This document shows positions 7,592 through 14,812 of a stretch of 17,028 bases of DNA, piece by piece. The notes beneath the pieces were generated by a model that saw nothing but the letters and a program-made list of their open reading frames with translations, had not been told where the DNA came from and searched no databases. Positions within the stretch are counted from its first letter, which is position 1; the number at the start of each line of letters is the position of its first letter. The position numbers and the translations under genes were made by a program. The stretch covers positions 1-17,028 of the forward strand of contig JAGMDP010000025.1 in assembly GCA_023128635.1 (NCBI GenBank), given 5' to 3'. Origin of the DNA: Candidatus Heimdallarchaeota archaeon (GTDB lineage Archaea; Asgardarchaeota; Heimdallarchaeia; JABLTI01).

Positions 7592-8440
7592 CTAAAAACT
7601 GATACTGAAATTACTAAAACTAATATTTCTATGTTCAGGATTTTGGGGCAATATTAATTTGACTTTTTCACAAGCATTCTTGAAATCTCGTAAATAATCC
7701 TTTGATATGAGAGCTTCATTATGACCTGGGCAAAGAAAGAGCAATTCCTCATATAAATCATTGAGATAGTTTATGGACTTGTAATAGGTGTCAAAATCAG
7801 AACCTTCAAGATCAAGGTACATTTCCCCGGGATACAAAATATCACCTGTAAATAATAACTTGTAATGGAAGTCTTGTATACAAATACTAGCCGGACTGTG
7901 ACCAGGGGTATGATGAATAATTAGCTCTCGATTCCCGAGATTTATTCCCTCTTGATCCTTAATTACATTGGAAACCACGGAAGGTTTTATGTGATAACTA
8001 TTCTTATCAAAACCACTTGGTAGCTCAGCACAAATATTAGAATCTTCAAAATTCTTGAACCTTTTCTGTGAATAATCTCCATTTTTCATTCGTTTTATTT
8101 CCCAATCATTGTCAAAAGCCCATACATTTGAAAATTCGTGATTACCTCCAACATGATCATAGTGTGAGTGACTATTTAAGACAATTAATTCTTTCTTGGT
8201 AAGAGCTTCAACTTCTTGTTTAATACTAACAACCCCCATGCCTGTATCAAACAGTAAGGCTTTCTCTTTACCTATCAGCAGATAAGAAACAACTTCTTCA
8301 ATGTGAAATGGTTCCAATAAGGCAAAAGTATCTTTATTTATTCTATAAATTACAAACCAATTTGACATGCTCTCTATTTCCTCCAAATTTTTATTTGACT
8401 CTCGAGGGAGAGCATCAGGCCATTTTGACATATATTTCAT
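7592..8440 (-). CDS. metallo-beta-lactamase-fold hydrolase
   Basis: This is a soluble binuclear-zinc hydrolase of the MBL superfamily. Numbered from the ATG at 8440, it shows FDTGMG near 64, the metal motif HSHYDHVGG starting at 91, HTPGHSPAS with metal His 181, TGDILYPG with Asp 200, and CPGHN with His 240. All expected metal ligands are therefore present. The overall layout resembles glyoxalase II-like and generic MBL hydrolases; the substrate is unknown. The frame extends to a GTG at 8494, but that would place the start inside a dispersed element and adds an atypical 18-residue head. ATG 8440 or 8431 is therefore more plausible, though neither has a clear ribosome site. The M23-like gene lies upstream on the same strand, 88 bases away, with element copy 5 between them. 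No functional link to neighbours is evident. Confidence 0.82.
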   Translation of the reverse strand: MKYMSKWPDALPRESNKNLEEIESMSNWFVIYRINKDTFALLEPFHIEEVVSYLLIGKEKALLFDTGMGVVSIKQEVEALTKKELIVLNSHSHYDHVGGNHEFSNVWAFDNDWEIKRMKNGDYSQKRFKNFEDSNICAELPSGFDKNSYHIKPSVVSNVIKDQEGINLGNRELIIHHTPGHSPASICIQDFHYKLLFTGDILYPGEMYLDLEGSDFDTYYKSINYLNDLYEELLFLCPGHNEALISKDYLRDFKNACEKVKLILPQNPEHRNISFSNFSISF

Positions 8441-8487
8441 TATTATTATCAGAATATGAAACTTTTGAAGTGAAGATGGATGAATAG

Positions 8488-8536
8488 GATCCACACTTCT
8501 TCTTTTAGGGATTAGAAAGCCAGTTCAGCTAAGAGA
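8488..8536 (+). repeat. dispersed intergenic element, copy 5
   Basis: GATCCACACTTCTTCTTTTA, GGGATTAGAAAGCCAGTTCA aligns with the copy at 13517 (CATCCACTTCTTCTTGCAGG, GCAAGCAGGCCGTTTCGGG). A TTCT/AGAA stem flanks the GGG core. The right end runs past the stop codon of the M23-like gene (8529). It lies in a spacer whose flanking genes both read on the minus strand. Confidence 0.45.
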
Positions 8537-9158
8537 CTAAAGTCTCATTACAAGGAATACCACCAATGCTATTTAGAACCCATAAGGAATCGAAGAGATT
8601 TTTCGCAGTATCGCTGAAAAGAAGGTAGGGACAAACGTCTTCTCCTTTGTATTTGATCATAAAATGTATATGACAACCTTCACCATGATTGAGAAGCTGA
8701 CCAAGAACTCCTCCTTGAGGGACTATTTGGTTTACCGTAACTATTATTGCTTCCTGTTGAATATCGCCAAATGTTTCATTGAGAGCCCAAGATTCAAAAG
8801 CTATTTCGAGTTCATAATCCCAATTAATATTGAATCGAACACTGGTTTGCCATCTATCTGGATCTGTTGCATACATCCAAGAGCTGATGCCTGTGACTCG
8901 TACCTCACAAGGTGCGAGAATATTTACAGAGGTGTTACAGCCAAAATCAATTCCATTATGAAAATCACCCCAAGGCATATCTCCATATCCCTGAATAATA
9001 TGGATTACATTTGAATCTTCAACTGGAAAGTCTAAAACAGGAGTTTCTCGAGACCAAACAGCTGGCCAAGAAGACCACAAAAAAAATCCACCTACACCAG
9101 CTCCAATGATTGTTAGAGAAATGAATATAATAAGAATAATACGACCTTTGCGAGACAT
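8529..9158 (-). CDS. membrane-anchored M23/LytM-like metallopeptidase domain protein
   Basis: The 209-residue protein starts with a positively charged head and one hydrophobic helix (residues 7-27), followed by an extracytoplasmic domain. Key M23 motifs are visible: HNGIDFG (H67, D71) as the HxxxD zinc pair, and HIHF (H163, H165) as the HxH pair, with VPQGGVLGQLLNHG just before, as in LytM folds. The usual YxHL motif before this region is not seen; its place reads AFESWALN. The protein could be a degenerate or divergent peptidase. Family members cut cross-linking peptides in bacterial peptidoglycan, so in a probable archaeon the substrate is unclear. Three cysteines beyond residue 73 are of note for an exported protein. 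It starts at ATG 9158; AT-rich stretches upstream (9166-9188) could include its TATA element. Confidence 0.7.
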   Translation of the reverse strand: MSRKGRIILIIFISLTIIGAGVGGFFLWSSWPAVWSRETPVLDFPVEDSNVIHIIQGYGDMPWGDFHNGIDFGCNTSVNILAPCEVRVTGISSWMYATDPDRWQTSVRFNINWDYELEIAFESWALNETFGDIQQEAIIVTVNQIVPQGGVLGQLLNHGEGCHIHFMIKYKGEDVCPYLLFSDTAKNLFDSLWVLNSIGGIPCNETLVS

Positions 9159-9229
9159 AAAGGAATTATATAATTAGTTATTTTTAAGATTATTTGATTA
9201 AAAGAAAATAAAGAGCTACCAAAATAATT

Positions 9230-9250
9230 GATGCCTAGGACTCTTACTTA
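9230..9250 (+). repeat. dispersed intergenic element, copy 6 (lead module, diverged)
   Basis: GATGCCTAGGACTCTTACTT aligns with GATGCTCAAGACTCACACTT of the copy at 10211, with roughly 15 of 20 bases equal by eye. It sits in the spacer downstream of the short-chain dehydrogenase gene and upstream of the M23-like gene. It is too short to be certain in isolation. Confidence 0.3.
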
Positions 9251-9269
9251 TTTTAGTGTAGTTAATTCG

Positions 9270-10106
9270 TTAAGAATCTCTTTTATTTCTTTTATAAGCT
9301 TTCGAGAAATCAATTTCTTCTGGATGATGTAAAACTCGACCTTCCATACCACCTGCAATGGTAATGATCTCACCAGAAATATGACCTGATAATTTATCTG
9401 ATGCTAATACTGCAATCATATTTGCAATGTCTTCTGATTCTGCAATCTTTTTCAAGGGAACAGTTTTCAAAATGTGTTTTATACCTTCTTCATCGTCAAG
9501 ATATTTTTCTGACATCGGAGAGACTGTCCACCCAGGATTAACCGCATTAACTCGACCTAATCTTACCACATTGACAAGCTCATTTTTTAGACTTCTAGTT
9601 AAGCCATAACTTATGGCAGCTTTAGCTGCAGCATAATCAGCATGACCAGCCGCTCCAAAAACAGCAGAAGTAGAACCTACAATAATAATACTAGCAGACT
9701 CACCATCGAATTTTCGAAGTTGTTGAATAAAAGAACGACAACACAGGAAGACGCTATCAAGATCGATAGCCATGGTTTGTTTCCATCTCTCCAAAGTCAT
9801 TTCTTCAATTTCAGTGTAGTCTTCCGGCCAGATAGCAGCATTACAAATAAGAATATCAATTCGACCTTTTTTCTTCTCAATTTCCTTAAACATATCAAGA
9901 ACTTGAGATTCACTTGAGAGATCAGCCTTAATACTAACAGTCTTTTTGCCTAATTCATTAGTTAATTTCTTAGCTCTAGTTTCACTACTATTGTAATGAA
10001 CTATAACATCAACACCTTCTGCAGCAAGTACCCGAGCTGTAGCTGCACCAATACCACCTGAAGCACCAGTTATGAGTGCCACTTTTCCTTCAAGTTCTAA
10101 GTCCAT
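9270..10106 (-). CDS. short-chain dehydrogenase/reductase (FabG-like)
   Basis: This is a classical NAD(P)-dependent oxidoreductase with a Rossmann fold, 278 residues. Visible landmarks are the cofactor loop TGASGGIG (13-20), the ADL motif (61-63) of the adenine pocket, CNAA (88-91), the catalytic serine region VGSTS (S145) and the YAAAK motif (Y158, K162). VNAVNPGW at 186-193 matches the usual VNxxxPG. All catalytic residues are intact. The length is a little above the 245-250 typical of FabG, owing to a basic C-terminal tail (KAYKRNKRDS). The substrate is not deducible; these enzymes reduce or oxidise ketones, sugars or acyl carriers. The ATG at 10106 gives the standard MDLELEGKVALITG opening. 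TATATAG lies about 20 bases upstream, slightly close for a standard archaeal promoter. Confidence 0.9.
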   Translation of the reverse strand: MDLELEGKVALITGASGGIGAATARVLAAEGVDVIVHYNSSETRAKKLTNELGKKTVSIKADLSSESQVLDMFKEIEKKKGRIDILICNAAIWPEDYTEIEEMTLERWKQTMAIDLDSVFLCCRSFIQQLRKFDGESASIIIVGSTSAVFGAAGHADYAAAKAAISYGLTRSLKNELVNVVRLGRVNAVNPGWTVSPMSEKYLDDEEGIKHILKTVPLKKIAESEDIANMIAVLASDKLSGHISGEIITIAGGMEGRVLHHPEEIDFSKAYKRNKRDS

Positions 10107-10210
10107 TGCTATCGATTTCTATATACTTTAACCAGCTAATTAGTTTTGGCATTGATTGTTCTTGATAGTTCAAAATGCTATCATAGGTTTTCACATAAGA
10201 AATTAAGATT

Positions 10211-10260
10211 GATGCTCAAGACTCACACTTCCTCTTGAAGGGCAAGAAGTCTGTTTCTCA
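10211..10260 (+). repeat. dispersed intergenic element, copy 7
   Basis: The copy starts GATGCTCAAGACTCACACTT, continues CCTCTTGAAGGGCAAGAAGT and ends CTGTTTCTCA. TCTTG and CAAGA form a perfect five-base stem around the loop AAGGG. It is the near-identical partner of copy 2. It lies in the divergent spacer between the short-chain dehydrogenase and HEAT-repeat genes. Confidence 0.6.
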
Positions 10261-10354
10261 ATAATAATTTTCAAAAGTAAATTACAGATAATATTAATAG
10301 GTTGTAAAAAAGAATGAAGAACCCATTTCACAAAGATATGAATATGAAGTAGTC

Positions 10355-10366
10355 CTTTAAGATATG
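10355..10366 (+). promoter_or_regulatory. possible TATA-like box of the HEAT-repeat gene
   Basis: CTTTAAGATATG is centred about 25 bases before the ATG at 10385, the usual archaeal distance for a short-leader message. GGTGG at about 10375-10379 could still act as a ribosome site if transcription starts further upstream. The match is moderate. Confidence 0.3.
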
Positions 10367-10384
10367 TAGGAATGGTGGATACAA

Positions 10385-11230
10385 ATGCAAAAAGTCTCTA
10401 TTTCAAAAGAAATTCAAAATTTGAAAAGTAAAGATGTCGGAGTGCGCAAAAAAGCAGCCTGGACTCTAGGAGAGTCAGGTGACAAAAGAGCGGTGGCTGC
10501 ATTAGTTTCTACTCTAAAATCAGATCCAGATAGATTTGTTAGAAAAAATTCTGCAAAAGCATTAGAGAAAATTGGAGATGCTAGAGCATTACCATACTTG
10601 AAGCACACTTTAAACAAAGATAGAGATGATAAAGTTCGAGAAGAAGCGGGATTTGCTATTATTCGGATAAAAGAGTTGAATTCTAAAAAGAAGAAAAGCA
10701 AAGTTAGGGTTTCAAGAACAGTTGGGAGAGTCAAAGCTAAACCTATTTCTAGGAAACCTGTTCAACGTCCTTCATCAGCTAGACCGAAGAAAAAACCACT
10801 AAAGAAAACAAGAACTGTAAAAAGACCTTCTAAACCAATTTCTAAAATATCAACTAGAACTACCTCAAAATCATCTCAGGTAAAGCCAAGAAGTCAAGTT
10901 AGTAAATTACCAGCGAAGAAGAGAACAAGTGTAAAGAAACCAGTTAAGGTTAGACCAACAACCCAAGTTTCTGCAAGCAAACCTAAAACAAGAAGCACAA
11001 CAGTAAAACCTAAGCAAAAGAAAGTAGTTCCAAAATTACCTGCAAGGTCAACGATATCTTCTAAACCAAGTAGATTTCAAACTACAAAAAAGAAAACAAC
11101 AACTGGTAGTCCTCTAAAACCTAAACCAGTGGTGAAAAAGAAAAAGAAACCAGTTCCAAAGAAGACTAAAATAAAATCTAAATCCAGCAAAAGCTTTAGA
11201 CCTATTCCAGTGAAAAAGAAAAGAAAGTAG
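10385..11230 (+). CDS. HEAT-repeat protein with long Lys/Pro/Ser-rich histone H1-like tail
   Basis: The 281-residue protein has two unlike parts. Residues 5-100 hold about three HEAT/PBS-lyase type repeats (VRKKAAWTLGESGDKRAVAA, VRKNSAKALEKIGDARALPY, VREEAGFAIIRI), a helical scaffold used for protein-protein contact. Residues 101-281 are low-complexity, without hydrophobic clusters: dense Lys, Arg, Pro, Ser and Thr with SKP, RPSS, KKP and VKP motifs, resembling the tails of histone H1 or bacterial HC1/AlgP-like proteins. The tail should be disordered and bind nucleic acid or other polyanions. I infer a DNA- or RNA-associated adaptor; no enzymatic motif is seen. The gene is separated by 173 bases from the RDD-like gene downstream. 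Confidence 0.72.
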   Translation: MQKVSISKEIQNLKSKDVGVRKKAAWTLGESGDKRAVAALVSTLKSDPDRFVRKNSAKALEKIGDARALPYLKHTLNKDRDDKVREEAGFAIIRIKELNSKKKKSKVRVSRTVGRVKAKPISRKPVQRPSSARPKKKPLKKTRTVKRPSKPISKISTRTTSKSSQVKPRSQVSKLPAKKRTSVKKPVKVRPTTQVSASKPKTRSTTVKPKQKKVVPKLPARSTISSKPSRFQTTKKKTTTGSPLKPKPVVKKKKKPVPKKTKIKSKSSKSFRPIPVKKKRK

Positions 11231-11368
11231 ACTATACGAAAAACTAGATATTATATGAATCAAGACCAGCAAGTAAATTATGAGTCTGTTTTAATCGAGC
11301 AATAACAAGAATTTCTTCTGGAATAGAAAAACAAAAGATTTAATTCTTAGTATTTCATCCTAATTTAG

Positions 11369-11380
11369 AACTATATAGCA
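11369..11380 (+). promoter_or_regulatory. TATA-like box of the RDD-like membrane protein gene
   Basis: AACTATATAGCA lies about 27-30 bases before the ATG at 11404, with purines (TTTAGAA) just upstream as a possible B-recognition element. This is consistent with a leader of only a few bases. The stretch 11231-11368 shows no gene and no clear copy of the dispersed element. Confidence 0.45.
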
Positions 11381-11403
11381 ACAAATTAAACAGGTCAATT
11401 AAA

Positions 11404-12708
11404 ATGAGTGAAAAAACATCAGATGTAAAGGAGCCTTTAGCGACTTTTAAGCAAAGAGCTTTGGCGGGATTAGTTCCTGATTTTCTAGTTCCTTTTCTTT
11501 TAATGGTATGTGGTGGCATTCTTTTTGGGTTTGCTTCAGATGCCTTTATGATTATAGCTGGAGTTGTTTGTCAACTATGTGCCATTTTAACCTTTATTGC
11601 CAATTTCATTTTCCTCCCATACAAGAGAAGAGGTCAAACAAATGGTAAAACTAGACAGCACATAACCACAAAGAAAATCGTAAACAAAGAAACTTGGGAA
11701 TTACGAGAACTAGCAGAAGGAGATATTGGATTAATCATTGGAAGAGCAATAGTAAATTGGATTGAAGTTTTCTTCATTATCCCAGTATTAATTCCATTTC
11801 TAATGATTAGTAGTAGTAATAATAATCAAACACTAACAGATCGATTATTTGGAACTGTCGTTGTGCAGGTAGATCCAGAAGAATTTTCCGGAAAGAAGGA
11901 TGAAAAAACTACAAAGCCTATAAAGACAGAAAAGGCAGCAAGTGACAAAACGGCAAAAACAAAGACAACAGCAAGAACTGAAGGTCTCGCAAAAAATAAT
12001 CTGGCGATGATCAGTAAGATTGTCTTTATTGGCGGATCAGTTATACCAATCTTCTATTTCTTTTTGATGTTCCTTCGTAGTTTGCTTGTGACAATAAGCT
12101 TTAGTATAAATGTCTGGGGTGGATTCTCGCCATTTACAGGAGCCTTAATTGGACAAGCAACGAGAGGATTCGCAATTGTAAGTTATCTTTGCTTCTTCCT
12201 AATTGCTGCAGCATTATTTTTACTGGCACTGCAATATTCTGATAAATTAAGAATAAATCTCTTTATTGCTGGTGGATTATTTGTTGCATTCATAGTTTTC
12301 TGGATAATAACTTATCATACAAGCTGGAATTATGTACCATTTACCTACGTTAATGGCAATCTAGTACAAATTCAAGTTGGTCATATTGTTGTCTGGTTAC
12401 TGGCAATGATAGCCTTGATTACTTCCTTATTCTTTGTCAACAAGTCCATCAAACAAGTAAACGAAGAACACAGACAAGAAATACCAACCTATAAGGGACA
12501 CATCGCTTTGATTATCTTTGCTTCCCTTAGATTCATCAATTTCATAATTGGCGTTGCTGCTGTTCCTCAATTCGCATTTGGTGCGGTAATTTACTACCTT
12601 GGTAAACTAATTGTCTGGTGCTTTGTTTTTACAATGATAGCAATTACAGTAGGAACGATCTTCAAAGCAATCAAACTTGATACTTCAAAAATACCAATTA
12701 ATGAATAG
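11404..12708 (+). CDS. RDD-family-like multispanning membrane protein
   Basis: This 434-residue membrane protein has an N-terminal half that follows the RDD pattern: FKQRALAGLVPDFLVPFLL (helix 1, with Asp 26), a second helix at about 48-71, the cytoplasmic GQTNGKTRQ segment (77-85), then GRAIVNWIEVFFIIPVLIPF (helix 3) and QTLTDRLFGTVVV (142-154), the conserved end of RDD domains. A Lys/Thr/Ala-rich charged linker spans about 158-198. The C-terminal half has five to six further hydrophobic helices (about 204-228, 242-276, 285-303, 327-345, 366-390, 396-420) that I do not recognise. RDD proteins are small membrane proteins with suggested transport or ion-exchange roles, so the function here is open. 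A hairpin terminator follows closely. Confidence 0.68.
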   Translation: MSEKTSDVKEPLATFKQRALAGLVPDFLVPFLLMVCGGILFGFASDAFMIIAGVVCQLCAILTFIANFIFLPYKRRGQTNGKTRQHITTKKIVNKETWELRELAEGDIGLIIGRAIVNWIEVFFIIPVLIPFLMISSSNNNQTLTDRLFGTVVVQVDPEEFSGKKDEKTTKPIKTEKAASDKTAKTKTTARTEGLAKNNLAMISKIVFIGGSVIPIFYFFLMFLRSLLVTISFSINVWGGFSPFTGALIGQATRGFAIVSYLCFFLIAAALFLLALQYSDKLRINLFIAGGLFVAFIVFWIITYHTSWNYVPFTYVNGNLVQIQVGHIVVWLLAMIALITSLFFVNKSIKQVNEEHRQEIPTYKGHIALIIFASLRFINFIIGVAAVPQFAFGAVIYYLGKLIVWCFVFTMIAITVGTIFKAIKLDTSKIPINE

Positions 12709-12716
12709 GAAAATGT

Positions 12717-12747
12717 AGAAGGAAGATAATCCTTCTTTCTTTTTTCT
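12717..12747 (+). terminator. hairpin plus T-rich tract after the RDD-like gene
   Basis: AGAAGGA at 12717-12723 pairs perfectly with TCCTTCT at 12730-12736 over the loop AGATAA. The tract TTCTTTTTTCTT follows. It starts nine bases after the stop codon and points in the plus direction, so it most likely ends the RDD-like transcript before the convergent phosphatase gene. Confidence 0.6.
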
Positions 12748-12760
12748 TATTATTTCGAAG

Positions 12761-13375
12761 TTAGATATCTGTCTGATATTTATTATCAAATCTGATCAAT
12801 TGCCATTTACCAGTGGATTTATCGCGTAGCAACTCATTGATAGAACAATTCTTGAACCATTCATCAGTAACAATAGGTACTTTACCAAGAATTTGCTTGA
12901 GCAAACAAAAAAGTGTTCTTCTATGACTCACAACTAATATAGTGGAATTTTCTGTATTGGAATGAGTTATCTCTGTAAAGATTTCTTTAACACGAGTAGA
13001 TAATTCTTCAACAGTTTCTCCACCAGGATAACGTTTTGTGGTATTCTCCCAACAAGAACTGAGAATAGCTTTCTCCTCATCAGTTAATCCCAAAGATTTC
13101 CTGCCTTGAAAGGAACCAAAATTAAGTTCACTTAATTTCTCAGAAAAGGTTATTTCTGTAATATTAAAATAGGAAGCTATTATTTCTGCTGTTTTTGCAG
13201 CTCGTTGTAAATTAGAAGAATAGATTCTATCAAAAGAATATGTTTCTTTCAGTTCCTTTCCTGCTTTATGTGCTTGTTCCTCACCTTTCTTACTAAGGGG
13301 ATAATCCTTTTGTCCTTGTATCACTTGTGCAATATTTCCTTTGCTTTGCCCATGTCGAATTAGTACCACTTTCAT
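12761..13375 (-). CDS. histidine phosphatase family protein (phosphoglycerate mutase-like)
   Basis: This is a soluble phosphohydrolase or mutase of the histidine phosphatase superfamily, 204 residues and full length. Catalytic elements are present: RHGQS with the phospho-accepting His 8 (and R7), SSNLQRAAKTAE with Arg 58, SELNFGSFQGR with the acid Glu 83, PGGET (117-121), and the second histidine in VVSHRRT (His 151). The last motif is usually SHGG; here both glycines are replaced by arginines, which may change phosphate or substrate binding. Candidate roles include a cobalamin-pathway phosphatase (CobC-like), a broad phosphatase or a cofactor-independent helper; the sequence does not decide. 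ATG 13375 is preceded by GGGG eight bases upstream. A perfect 18-base palindrome lies about 86 bases upstream. Confidence 0.88.
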   Translation of the reverse strand: MKVVLIRHGQSKGNIAQVIQGQKDYPLSKKGEEQAHKAGKELKETYSFDRIYSSNLQRAAKTAEIIASYFNITEITFSEKLSELNFGSFQGRKSLGLTDEEKAILSSCWENTTKRYPGGETVEELSTRVKEIFTEITHSNTENSTILVVSHRRTLFCLLKQILGKVPIVTDEWFKNCSINELLRDKSTGKWQLIRFDNKYQTDI

Positions 13376-13460
13376 TTTATTACCCCATGTAGATTAAGAA
13401 CCATTAGTATCATTGTTAGACTATGGTGTGTATATCAGTAGTTCAGTTTCTTCTCATTAC

Positions 13461-13478
13461 TATGTAAAATTTTACATA
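13461..13478. promoter_or_regulatory. perfect 18-base palindrome, candidate operator
   Basis: TATGTAAAATTTTACATA equals its own reverse complement. It lies 86-103 bases upstream of the histidine phosphatase start, beyond the region where a TATA box is expected, so it could bind a dimeric helix-turn-helix regulator. It has no T-run for termination. AT-rich palindromes can arise by chance, hence the modest confidence. Confidence 0.35.
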
Positions 13479-13516
13479 ATTCTATTATCCAATTATTGCT
13501 ACAGTAATGTTATCAA

Positions 13517-13583
13517 CATCCACTTCTTCTTGCAGGGCAAGCAGGCCGTTTCGGGAAGGACACGCTAAGGAGTACGTAACTAG
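13517..13583 (+). repeat. dispersed intergenic element, copy 8 (long form)
   Basis: It runs CATCCACTTCTTCTTGCAGG, GCAAGCAGGCCGTTTCGGGA, AGGACACGCTAAGGAGTACG. CTTGC/GCAAG makes a perfect stem around AGG. The block GTTTCGGGAAGGACACGC is identical to that of copy 9, some 1.4 kb away. It lies between the phosphatase and F420-ligase-like genes, both on the minus strand. Confidence 0.65.
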
Positions 13584-13633
13584 AAAAAAGCAAGAGGGGA
13601 ACAGTTTGAATCTCTTCCCATGCACTTTTTTTA

Positions 13634-14812
13634 TCATAAAAGGCCTTTAATTATTACTAAAGGTGTGCCAGCATCAGCGGAACCACTCAAAAGATCTGCT
13701 AAACTGCCTGCAATATCTTCAAGTTTTCTAGGTGTGGTGCCCTCCATAGAAATATCATCTATCTCATATGTTTTCTGTTTTTGTTCATCAATAATTTCTT
13801 CTATCTCCCCCCTCTTTTTTCCTTGAGAATGTAGAGTACCAACAAAAAATTTGTATTTTATCCCTACTCGTTTTCTATTCATCCCATCACTGTGACCGAA
13901 AGAAACAACCGGATCAGCAAGCTCATATATCCCAGTTGAAGGATCCATGTATGCTCCATCACCGTAAATCGTTACCTCAACTTTTTTTCCAGTAGTATCT
14001 TTTATTGCTTTCTGGATAGCCTTAGAAACATTAAAAGACTCTCTAGGAGGTAGCTTTATTTTGTCATCAGAATACATGTTTGTACCAAGAAGTCCCCACT
14101 CCGACCAAGCATTTTTACTACTGTCGTTAAATAAGTCCTGCATTGTGATTGTATTTTCAAAAAACTTCTTAATTTTTTCAGTCAGTGAATCCCTTTCATG
14201 GATGCAAGAAACAATAATACCCTTTGGTTTATGGTCAAGTATTTTGAATTTGTTATTGGATAAGAAAATCTCTACTTCAACATTAGCTTTTTTAATAATC
14301 TCTTCATATGCTGCTAAATAATTCACACCAGTAGCTGGATGACGGAAATCATATTTTTGTAATTGATCTGCAAGCAGCTCTTCTTTACTCAGATTTATGC
14401 CTAGCTCCTCTTCTAATTCCTCGGGGGCAATTTGATTTCCTACACAATCTCGAGGATAGGAAAATTGGATGACTATCTTGCCTTTAGGAACAGCAGTCAC
14501 AAATCCCTCTAAGAGAGGGATAAATCGATTTCGGCTTGCTATTGGAAAAAGTATACCAAGTGTATCCGATTCGTTGAGGTTTAATTTTTCTCTAACTTCT
14601 ATACCAATGTCTTCCTTTAAGATAAAGTTATCCTGTGCTCTCGCAACGATAGATTCCTTGACACAGATGATATCCCCATCATCGATCAAATAATCTTCAT
14701 GACATTTTTTAACGGCCTTACTAACCTCCTCTACGATATTATCTCCTGGGAGGATAGCACCAATTTTGACACCAAAAGCTTTAACACCAAGATATGATGG
14801 AAATTTTTTCAT
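13634..14812 (-). CDS. F420-0:gamma-glutamyl ligase family protein, long form
   Basis: The 392-residue protein resembles the CofE superfamily, whose founding enzyme adds glutamate to coenzyme F420-0 using GTP. Supporting stretches are DDGDIICVKESIVARAQDN (44-62), the SRNRF segment (93-97), IYGDGAYMDPSTGIYELADP (282-301) with an acidic metal-binding look, and a C-terminal GSLADLLSGSADAGTPLVII that resembles the end of this family. The archaeal enzyme is about 250 residues, so this is the longer variant also known in some bacteria, whose reaction is less certain. No other F420 biosynthesis gene is near. ATG 14812 is the first possible start, since an in-frame TGA precedes it. Its strong AAGGAGGG tract is 25 bases upstream, oddly distant. 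The best reading is a glutamate-type ligase of unknown acceptor. Confidence 0.72.
   Translation of the reverse strand: MKKFPSYLGVKAFGVKIGAILPGDNIVEEVSKAVKKCHEDYLIDDGDIICVKESIVARAQDNFILKEDIGIEVREKLNLNESDTLGILFPIASRNRFIPLLEGFVTAVPKGKIVIQFSYPRDCVGNQIAPEELEEELGINLSKEELLADQLQKYDFRHPATGVNYLAAYEEIIKKANVEVEIFLSNNKFKILDHKPKGIIVSCIHERDSLTEKIKKFFENTITMQDLFNDSSKNAWSEWGLLGTNMYSDDKIKLPPRESFNVSKAIQKAIKDTTGKKVEVTIYGDGAYMDPSTGIYELADPVVSFGHSDGMNRKRVGIKYKFFVGTLHSQGKKRGEIEEIIDEQKQKTYEIDDISMEGTTPRKLEDIAGSLADLLSGSADAGTPLVIIKGLL

Noticed and set aside
8441..8494. GTG start at 8494 for the metallo-beta-lactamase-fold protein
   Set aside because: It lies within a dispersed element and has no ribosome site; the added residues do not resemble the family.
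8522..8546. GAGACT/AGTCTC inverted repeat at the end of the M23-like gene, as a terminator
   Set aside because: It overlaps the last codons and has no T-run in the direction of transcription.
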